Positions 1 to 5,357 of a stretch of 7,018 bases of DNA are shown one piece after another; within the stretch, counting starts at the first letter, position 1, and each line of letters opens with the position of its first letter. The notes under the pieces were generated by a model, which was not told the DNA's origin, made no database searches, and was given only the letters and a program-made list of their open reading frames with translations. The position numbers and the translations under genes were made by a program. Origin of the DNA: Fibrobacter sp. (lineage in GTDB: Bacteria > Fibrobacterota > Fibrobacteria > Fibrobacterales > Fibrobacteraceae); the NCBI GenBank assembly GCA_012515825.1, contig JAAYXQ010000233.1, forward strand, positions 1-7,018, read 5' to 3'.

Positions 1-87
1 ATCCGTATGCACCTCCACAATTACCTTGGATTGCTTCCGGAACAAAAATTCTTTGGAATCTCCAGCTTTCAAAATAAGGACGAGTAA
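1..87 (+). CDS. C-terminal tail of an unidentified protein, possibly the solute-binding protein of the ABC importer (5' partial)
   Basis: Frame 1 is open from the window edge to a TAA at 85-87 and gives 28 residues ending in FGISSFQNKDE. The stop overlaps the ATG of the next gene by one base (TAATG), and the downstream gene's ribosome binding site (AAGGA, 76-80) lies inside this frame, so the two genes are probably co-transcribed and translationally coupled. Opp/Dpp operons usually begin with the periplasmic solute-binding protein, so that is the best guess from position. The visible residues carry no motif I can assign. It could equally be another operon member. Confidence 0.5.
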   Translation: MRMHLHNYLGLLPEQKFFGISSFQNKDE

Positions 88-1451
88 TGCTTAAACAGTT
101 TCCCACCCTCCGTTATGTCCTACAAAAAGGGTTTTGGTACCTTTTAACATTTGTTGTCGCTGTGGCTATTAACTTCGCCTTACCTCGTTTAGGTGAAAAT
201 AACCCAGTGGATATTATTATGGGTAAGGCTGCTCAAGGCCTTTCCCCTGATGAAGCAAAAAAGAAGAAGGAATCTCTTTTAATCTCATTTGGTATGGCTG
301 AACTCAATGATGACGGCTCTGTCAAATATGAACCAGTAATCGGTCCTAATGGCCAACCATTAACAGAAAAGAAACCTGTCTTAGATGAATCAGGAAATCT
401 TATTATTAAAATGGTTCCTGCTTTAGACGCTTCTGGTAAACCGATTGTTGAAAAGAAACCTGTTCTTGATTCAGCGGGTAATCCTATGACTGAAATGGTT
501 CCTGTTCTTGATAAGAACGGTAAGCCAGTCAAGAAGAAAGGAAAAGTTGTTGAAGAAGCGGTTCCAGTGATGCAAGACGTCACTATAGAAACACCTGATA
601 CTTTGAAGCAAGATGTTGTTGTTTTGCAAAAAGATCCAAAATTAGCTTCAGGCCTTTCTCAGTTTTTTGTCTACATCAAAAACGTGTTCCGTGGAGACTT
701 TGGTCTTTCCTATAGTCAGTACCCTAAACCAGTGATTGATATTATCAAGGAAAGTTTACCTTGGACGATTGCTATTCAATTACCAACAATTATCTTAGGA
801 TGGATTATTGGTAACTTATTAGGTGCTTTTGCTGCTTATAAACGTGGAATTTTTGACAAGGTCTTTTTCCCATTAGCGATGTTCTTAAATGGTGTACCTT
901 TCTTTGTCTTTGGTATGCTTTTGGTCGCTTTATTCTCTATTACTTTAGGATGGTTCCCTGCTATGGGTGCATATGGCCCAGAAAAGGTGCCTAGTTTCTC
1001 TTTAGATTTCCTTAAATCTTTAGGTTACTATTATGTCTTACCATTCTTCTCTGTGTTCCCTATTCTATTAAGTGGTCAAGCAACTGGTATGCGCTCCATG
1101 AGTATTTATGAACTTGGCACAGACTATATGAAGTATGCAAAATGGTTAGGTCTTCGTGAAGGAAAAATCATTGGTTATATCTTCCGTAATGCGATGCTCC
1201 CACAATTAACTGGATTAGCTCAATCATTGGGAACAATGGTTGGTGGTGCTTTAATTACAGAAATGATTTTCTCTTATCCTGGCTTAGGTATGGCTATGCT
1301 TACAGCTATTCAGCAAAATGATTACGCCACTATTCAGGGTTGTACTTTGATGATATCCACATGCGTATTACTAGCCAATTTTGGAGTGGACGTTTTGATT
1401 GCTGTGTTTGATCCTCGTGTCAAAGCGGGCTTGCAAATGGGAGATAAATAA
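87..1451 (+). CDS. dppB: Opp/Dpp-type ABC transporter permease (DppB-like) with a large repeat-bearing periplasmic insert
   Basis: This is one of the two inner-membrane subunits that form the pore of a peptide-type ABC importer. The 454 residues hold TM1 at about 15-34, then the family's usual loop start (GLSPDEAKKKKESLLISFGM, 51-70). The family normally resumes almost at once with its QYxxYxxNVxxGDxGxS block, but here that block is only at about 192-210 (SQFFVYIKNVFRGDFGLSYS). TM helices follow at roughly 227-252, 258-290, 314-331, 377-397 and 417-441. The cytoplasmic EAA loop that docks on the ATPase is at about 346-375 (DYMKYAKWLGLREGKIIGYI). Family members usually have about 305-340 residues; the excess is the stretch at about 72-190, which contains five 14-residue repeats. 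The start is supported by AAGGA six bases upstream and by the TAATG junction. Family assignment is firm; the substrate is not readable from the sequence. Confidence 0.92.
   Translation: MLKQFPTLRYVLQKGFWYLLTFVVAVAINFALPRLGENNPVDIIMGKAAQGLSPDEAKKKKESLLISFGMAELNDDGSVKYEPVIGPNGQPLTEKKPVLDESGNLIIKMVPALDASGKPIVEKKPVLDSAGNPMTEMVPVLDKNGKPVKKKGKVVEEAVPVMQDVTIETPDTLKQDVVVLQKDPKLASGLSQFFVYIKNVFRGDFGLSYSQYPKPVIDIIKESLPWTIAIQLPTIILGWIIGNLLGAFAAYKRGIFDKVFFPLAMFLNGVPFFVFGMLLVALFSITLGWFPAMGAYGPEKVPSFSLDFLKSLGYYYVLPFFSVFPILLSGQATGMRSMSIYELGTDYMKYAKWLGLREGKIIGYIFRNAMLPQLTGLAQSLGTMVGGALITEMIFSYPGLGMAMLTAIQQNDYATIQGCTLMISTCVLLANFGVDVLIAVFDPRVKAGLQMGDK
333..542 (+). repeat. Five in-frame 42-bp tandem repeats (14-residue PVLDxxGxPxxEKK units) inside the DppB-like permease
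   Basis: Units begin at prolines 83, 97, 111, 125 and 139, exactly 14 residues apart, with consensus P-(V/A)-(L/I)-(D/G)-x-x-G-(N/K/Q)-P-x-x-(E/K)-K/M-K/V. Unit starts read PVIGPNGQP, PVLDESGNL, PALDASGKP, PVLDSAGNP and PVLDKNGKP. A degenerate sixth start (PVMQD) lies at residue 160 after a seven-residue Lys-rich spacer. DNA copies have diverged but still share blocks such as the 14-mer at 366-379 and 450-463, 84 bp apart. The xxG(N/K)P turns suggest short beta-hairpins. By membrane topology the repeats should face the periplasm. Confidence 0.9.
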
Positions 1452-1453
1452 CC

Positions 1454-2299
1454 ATGGTTAAATTATTAAAAAACCTTCTTAAATCACCAATGTTTGTGAT
1501 TGGTGTTTCAATCTTCTTGATCACTCTTGCGATTGCATTTTTAGGCCCTGTCTTTTATGATGTGGATACTAATGCTCGTGATATTGTGGCAGGTCCTTAT
1601 GCTCCTTCCAGTGCCGAGCACATTTTAGGAACAGATCATTTGGGTCGAGATTATATGTCTTTATTGATTAGTGGATTACGCTCATCTCTTTATGTTGGTT
1701 TTGTTGCTGGTATCATTGCTACGACTCTAGGAGTTTTTATCGGGCTCTTTGGAGGCTTCCGTGGCGGTTGGGTCGATGAAGTGTTAAATATGGGTACAAA
1801 CCTATTTATCGTGATTCCATCCTTCGTGATTCTAGTTTTAATCAGCTCTGCTGTAAAAGATGGACGTTCTCTTACTTTAATTGGATTAATCATTGGTCTA
1901 ACTACTTGGAGCTGGTCTGCTCGTGCTGTGCGTGCTCAGGCCTCTTCTTTAAGAAGCCGTGACCATATTGCTTTAGCTCGAATTAATGGTGCAAGTTCCT
2001 TTACCATTGTGATTAAGCACGTTCTTCCTTATTTGTTATCATATGTATTTATGGTGTTTATCATGCAGATCTCTTCTGGAATTCTTTCAGAAGCATCTAT
2101 TTCGATGATTGGTCTTGGGCCTCTTGATTCTACATCGCTTGGAATTATTCTAAACCAAGCTAAAGATAACGGGGCTCTATCTGATGGTATTTGGATTGCA
2201 TTTCTTCCAGCAACCTTAATTATCACATTGACTGTTTTTGCCCTTTATTTAGTGAATACATCAATGGAAGGTGTCTTTAACCCGCGGCTTCGCAAGTAA
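1454..2299 (+). CDS. dppC: Opp/Dpp-type ABC transporter permease (DppC-like)
   Basis: This is the second pore-forming inner-membrane subunit, partner of the preceding permease. At 281 residues it is of normal family length. TM1 lies at about 13-35. The hallmark OppC/DppC stretch follows at 58-80 (LGTDHLGRDYMSLLISGLRS, then SLY). Further TM helices fall at about 78-100, 115-133, 137-155, 195-215 and 247-270. The EAA loop that contacts the ATPase is at about 172-191 (IALARINGASSFTIVIKHVL). The C-terminus (MEGVFNPRLRK) resembles the usual DxLxDxLDPRLR ending. The ATG comes two bases after the upstream stop, with GGGAG at 1439-1443 as ribosome binding site inside the preceding gene. Unlike its partner it has no insertion. 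Confidence 0.93.
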   Translation: MVKLLKNLLKSPMFVIGVSIFLITLAIAFLGPVFYDVDTNARDIVAGPYAPSSAEHILGTDHLGRDYMSLLISGLRSSLYVGFVAGIIATTLGVFIGLFGGFRGGWVDEVLNMGTNLFIVIPSFVILVLISSAVKDGRSLTLIGLIIGLTTWSWSARAVRAQASSLRSRDHIALARINGASSFTIVIKHVLPYLLSYVFMVFIMQISSGILSEASISMIGLGPLDSTSLGIILNQAKDNGALSDGIWIAFLPATLIITLTVFALYLVNTSMEGVFNPRLRK

Positions 2300-2316
2300 G
2301 GTGGTATAGGTATCTT

Positions 2317-3303
2317 ATGTCTGAGAATATTTTTGAAGTAGAAAATCTTAGCCTCCATTATTTGGGCCGTTTTGGCGATAAAACTCACGCCGTTACAGAT
2401 GTTTCTTTTAATATGAAACAAGGCGAAATCTTAGGTATTGCAGGTGAATCTGGCTGCGGTAAATCCACTCTTGTTAGTGGTCTTATGGGAATGTGTATTC
2501 CTCCTCTCTATCCAACAAGTGGAGATGTCCGTGTCAGAGGCGAATCTTTGATGAATAGAACCGTCGAAGACATCCGTTCAAATGTGCTAGCTCAAAAAGT
2601 ATCCATGATTCCTCAGGGGGCTTTTAATGCACTGAATCCTGTTCGTAAGATTAAGGATATTGCAGCAGATGTGATTGCGGCTCATCAGAAGCCTGGTTCA
2701 TCTATGAAAGCTAGTGAAATATACGAACGTCTTCGTTCACGTTTTGATTTATTTGGAATGGATACAGATCGTGTTTTGAATTCCTTCCCAATACAATTAA
2801 CAGCTGGTGAACGTCAACGTTCTGTGATTGGTATTTCAACACTTTTGAACCCTCAAATGGTGATTGCTGATGAACCAACATCAGCACTAGATGTCAGCAC
2901 ACAAAAAGAAGTCATTAAGATGATCTTTGATCTTTTAGATAAAGGGATCTTTTCTACAATGATTTTCATTACACATGAATTACCTCTTCTTTATCATGTG
3001 GCTGACAATATCGCTATTATGTATGCTGGTGAAATTGTCGAAAAAGGAACCGCAGAACAAGTAGTGAAAGATCCTCGTCATCCTTATACAAAGGCGTTGA
3101 TGGGAGCTATGCTTAGTTCAGAGAAAAGCCAACGTACTAGAAAGCCAGTCGCTATTGAAGGGGCTCCTCCTAGTTTAGCTAAGAAAATCGTAGGCTGCCG
3201 CTTTGCAGAAAGATGCTCTTTTGCACGTCCTGAATGTAAGAAAAATACCCAGAATATACGAATGGTCGGTGACCGTGAGGTGAGGTGCGAATATGCTCAG
3301 TAA
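2317..3303 (+). CDS. dppD: Opp/Dpp-type ABC transporter ATPase (DppD-like) with C-terminal four-cysteine domain
   Basis: This is a cytoplasmic ATPase subunit powering the importer, 328 residues as expected for DppD/OppD. Visible motifs are Walker A GESGCGKST (43-51), Q-loop Q100 (MIPQGAFNALNP), Walker B MVIADEP (181-187; D185, E186), D-loop SALD (189-192) and switch H220. The signature is LTAGERQR (161-168), which departs from LSGGQ/LSGGM at two or three positions. The C-terminal oligopeptide-transporter extension starts at HPYTKALMGAM (about 255-265) and holds C294, C300, C307 and C324; in studied DppD proteins the equivalent cysteines bind an iron-sulfur cluster. The ATG is 17 bases after the upstream stop, with AAGGTGG (2298-2304) overlapping that stop. 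The 3' end overlaps the next ATPase by 11 bases. Confidence 0.93.
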   Translation: MSENIFEVENLSLHYLGRFGDKTHAVTDVSFNMKQGEILGIAGESGCGKSTLVSGLMGMCIPPLYPTSGDVRVRGESLMNRTVEDIRSNVLAQKVSMIPQGAFNALNPVRKIKDIAADVIAAHQKPGSSMKASEIYERLRSRFDLFGMDTDRVLNSFPIQLTAGERQRSVIGISTLLNPQMVIADEPTSALDVSTQKEVIKMIFDLLDKGIFSTMIFITHELPLLYHVADNIAIMYAGEIVEKGTAEQVVKDPRHPYTKALMGAMLSSEKSQRTRKPVAIEGAPPSLAKKIVGCRFAERCSFARPECKKNTQNIRMVGDREVRCEYAQ

Positions 3304-4114
3304 TAAGTCGATTGTTTTTTCAGCAAAAAACATTTCAAAAACTTTTGGTGCCGGTAAAAAAATTACTACAGCAGTGAATAATGTTTCTTTTGATATTTAT
3401 GACGGAGAAATCATTTCCATTGTGGGTGGTTCTGGTTGTGGTAAAAGTGTTCTTGCAAAAATCATGCTTGGTCTTTATGGCCCTTCCAAAGGCAAGTTCC
3501 ATTATAACGGTAAAAAAATTACCAACCTAAAAAAACACTGGAATGATGTTCAATCTGTTTTCCAGGATCCGTTTAGCTGTTTTAACCAGTTCTTCACTAT
3601 TCGCTCTCAGTTGGAAGATGCTTTTAACATCTTGAAAAAGAAGCCTTCTAAAGAAGAAATTAAGCGTCGTGTAGATGAAGGTCTGCTTGCTGTGAATGTG
3701 ACGCCAAGTGATATCGAAGGAAAGTATTCTTTTGAGCTTTCTGGCGGTCAGATGCAGCGTATGTTGCTTGCTCGTATCTTTGCTTTGCGTCCAAAAGTAC
3801 TCATTGCAGATGAACCAACATCCATGGTGGATGCTTGTGTACGTGCAAACATTCTTGATTATTTGATGAAACTTAAAGAAGAGCTTCAAATGACCATCGT
3901 TTTCATTACTCATGATATTGGACTTGCTAACTATGTTAGTGATCGTATCTTTATTATGCATGATGGTATGATTGTTAATTCTGGAACTCCAGAAGAAGTT
4001 CTTGATAATACTCGTGAAACTCATACCTTAAAGCTTTTGGACGATATTCCTGAAGTGCATAAGAAAGAGTGGATCAAGAATAGTCATAGATCTAAGAACA
4101 AAGAAGCATCCTAA
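3293..4114 (+). CDS. dppF: Opp/Dpp-type ABC transporter ATPase (DppF-like), short C-terminus
   Basis: This is the second cytoplasmic ATPase, expected to heterodimerise with the preceding one. Motifs over 273 residues are Walker A GGSGCGKSV (45-53), Q-loop Q91 (VFQDPFSCFNQ), a perfect signature LSGGQMQR (149-156), Walker B VLIADEP (169-175; D173, E174), an altered D-loop SMVD (177-180) and switch H207. DppF/OppF proteins usually have about 310-335 residues with an HPYT...C-rich tail. Here the region reads THTLKLLDDIPEV and ends in a Lys-rich stretch with no cysteines. The start lies 11 bases inside the upstream gene and is supported by GAGG (3282-3285) seven bases upstream. It is the last gene before a strong terminator. 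Confidence 0.92.
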   Translation: MLSNKSIVFSAKNISKTFGAGKKITTAVNNVSFDIYDGEIISIVGGSGCGKSVLAKIMLGLYGPSKGKFHYNGKKITNLKKHWNDVQSVFQDPFSCFNQFFTIRSQLEDAFNILKKKPSKEEIKRRVDEGLLAVNVTPSDIEGKYSFELSGGQMQRMLLARIFALRPKVLIADEPTSMVDACVRANILDYLMKLKEELQMTIVFITHDIGLANYVSDRIFIMHDGMIVNSGTPEEVLDNTRETHTLKLLDDIPEVHKKEWIKNSHRSKNKEAS

Positions 4115-4127
4115 TTTTTGGAAAAAT

Positions 4128-4163
4128 AAAAAGGCCTGAAAGAAATACTTTCAGGCCTTTTTT
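4128..4163. terminator. Bidirectional intrinsic terminator between the ABC operon and rpe
   Basis: A 15-bp perfect stem (AAAAAGGCCTGAAAG, 4128-4142, with its complement at 4148-4162) closes a five-base loop AAATA. The 3' arm ends in a T-run for the + strand. The mirror A-run, extended by further A's at 4121-4125, gives the T-tract when read from the - strand. It lies 13 bases after the + strand operon's stop and about 70 bases past the - strand rpe stop, so it can end both convergent transcripts. Confidence 0.93.
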
Positions 4164-4232
4164 ATGGTTAGATTTTTTTAGAAAACCGTTTGTGATTTAA
4201 TGTGTATTCACTTTTGATCGAAAAGGTAAAAG

Positions 4233-4886
4233 TTACTTCTGTATCTTTTTTACAAATTGACGGCAAGTGGCTTCAGGATCTGGTGTGTTGAAAATAGCAC
4301 TACCGACAACAAAAATATTTGCCCCTGCTTCTTGAGCCAGTTGAATATTATCGAGTTTGATCCCTCCATCAATTTGAATATTCATTTCAGGTTTTAAATC
4401 ACGAAGTCTTTTAATTTTATCTAGGGTATATGGAATTAAACCTTGCCCTCCAAACCCTGGATTTACTGACATGATGAGAACCATATCAACGATATCAAGA
4501 ACGTTTAATATGGATTCAATAGGAGTCGCTGGATTAATAGAAACTGCGGGTTTGCATCCTAATTCGATAATTCTATGTAAAAGTCGATCTAAGTGGAAAG
4601 TCGTTTCTGCATGAACGCAAATGTAGTGTGCTCCAGCTTTTGCAAAGGCTTCCACATAATTGTCTGGATTTGTGATCATTAAATGACAGTCCAGAGGAAC
4701 AGATGTTCCTTTTTTTATGTTATCTGCAATGCCAGGTCCAAAGCTAATGTTTGGTACAAAGTGGCCATCCATGATATCAAGATGAATTAAGCCTGCACCG
4801 CCTTTTTCAATCGCGGAGAGGCTTTTTCCAAGTTCTAAAAAATTAGCGTTTAATACGCTCGGGGCTATGATCTGTGGTATACTCAT
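4233..4886 (-). CDS. rpe: Ribulose-phosphate 3-epimerase
   Basis: This enzyme interconverts D-ribulose 5-phosphate and D-xylulose 5-phosphate in the cytoplasmic pentose phosphate pathway. The 217-residue TIM barrel has the expected length and all family landmarks (numbered from the ATG at 4886): S10 in IAPSVLNANF, H35 and D37 in HLDIMDGHFVPN, H68 in DCHLMI, MSVNPGFGGQ at 139-148, D173 in IDGGI, and the phosphate-binding VGSAIF at 194-199. The metal ligands (H35, D37, H68, D173) and both catalytic aspartates are present. A TTG six bases upstream is in frame, but the ATG giving MSIPQIIAPS is the more natural start. No Shine-Dalgarno sequence precedes either. It is transcribed towards the ABC operon and away from the glycogen-binding-module gene. 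Confidence 0.95.
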   Translation of the reverse strand: MSIPQIIAPSVLNANFLELGKSLSAIEKGGAGLIHLDIMDGHFVPNISFGPGIADNIKKGTSVPLDCHLMITNPDNYVEAFAKAGAHYICVHAETTFHLDRLLHRIIELGCKPAVSINPATPIESILNVLDIVDMVLIMSVNPGFGGQGLIPYTLDKIKRLRDLKPEMNIQIDGGIKLDNIQLAQEAGANIFVVGSAIFNTPDPEATCRQFVKKIQK

Positions 4887-4892
4887 AAACAA

Positions 4893-4898
4893 AATATA
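4893..4898 (-). promoter_or_regulatory. Possible -10 element for rpe (leaderless start)
   Basis: On the - strand, TATATT ends six bases before the rpe ATG, the distance at which transcription would begin at or next to the start codon. I see no convincing -35 hexamer 16-18 bases further up and no ribosome binding site between this element and the ATG. In such AT-rich DNA a chance match is quite possible. Confidence 0.25.
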
Positions 4899-4943
4899 GT
4901 CAGTTTACGTTCTTTTTATTACTATTTACTTAAGAAACCACTC

Positions 4944-4950
4944 AAAGGAG
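4944..4950 (+). promoter_or_regulatory. Shine-Dalgarno sequence of the glycogen-binding-module gene
   Basis: AAAGGAG lies eight bases before the ATG at 4959. It is the best ribosome binding site in the window and fixes the start of this small gene, showing that the Lys/Ala-rich tail is a translated N-terminus rather than an upstream artefact. Confidence 0.85.
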
Positions 4951-4958
4951 ATTGCAAG

Positions 4959-5357
4959 ATGGCTATTTCAAAAAAAACAACTGCTGCTACGCCAGCAAAA
5001 AAAGCTGCTTGTGGAGCAAAAAAAACAGTTGATACAAAAAAAGTAAAGGCAACTGTAAAAAAAGAAACAAAAGTTGAAACCAAGGTTTCTGCAAAAGCAG
5101 CAAAAACCGTGAAAGCTGCTCCAGCAAAAAAAGAAGCAAGCAAAGATGTTGTTTTTAGTATTGATGCTCCTTTGGCAACAACAGTCGCAGTGGCTGGTTG
5201 CTTTAACAATTGGAGCGTGACTAAGAATAAATTGAAAAAAGACAAGAAAGGTGTGTGGTCTGTAAAGATCCCTCTTGCTGTAGGTCGCTATGAATACAAG
5301 TTTGTATGCGATGGTGTCAATTGGGATGAAGGTGAAAACAAAGTAAAAAATGTCTGA
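4959..5357 (+). CDS. Small protein: histone-H1-like Lys/Ala-rich tail fused to a glycogen-binding (AMPK-beta/CBM48-like) module
   Basis: The 132 residues fall into two parts. Residues 1-62 are low-complexity and strongly basic (19 Lys and 15 Ala, with TPAKK and APAKK motifs) and resemble the tails of bacterial histone-H1-like proteins, which bind DNA or other polyanions. Residues 63-132 form an early-set carbohydrate-binding domain like the glycogen-recognition module of AMPK beta: VAVAGCFNNWS (76-86), GVWSVKIPL (98-106), YEYKFVCDG (111-119). W85, K114 and W122 match the sugar-contacting Trp, Lys and Trp of AMPK beta. The domain's end is shorter than usual. There is no signal peptide or membrane segment, so a cytoplasmic protein bound to glycogen is likely. 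It overlaps lysA by eight bases. The tail's role, and any link to lysine synthesis, are unknown. Confidence 0.85.
   Translation: MAISKKTTAATPAKKAACGAKKTVDTKKVKATVKKETKVETKVSAKAAKTVKAAPAKKEASKDVVFSIDAPLATTVAVAGCFNNWSVTKNKLKKDKKGVWSVKIPLAVGRYEYKFVCDGVNWDEGENKVKNV

Noticed and set aside
233..583. Antisense open frame of 116 codons opposite the permease repeats
   Set aside because: Its Thr/Ser/Pro-rich repetition is just the complement of the 14-residue repeats on the coding strand; it has no independent support.
3527..4024. Antisense open frame of 165 codons opposite the DppF-like ATPase
   Set aside because: The + strand frame carries all ABC ATPase motifs, while the antisense product is compositionally odd (His/Ile/Ser/Lys-rich) and has no recognisable domain.
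4887..4958. + strand promoter such as TTTACG (4904-4909) with TACTTA (4927-4932)
   Set aside because: The 17-base spacing is right but the -10 match is only two of six; a promoter must lie nearby, yet I cannot place it.
4922..5245. Antisense open frame of 107 codons rich in Phe and Ala, resembling a membrane protein
   Set aside because: It is the complement of AAA/GCN codons in the Lys/Ala tail; the + strand frame has a strong ribosome binding site and a clear domain.
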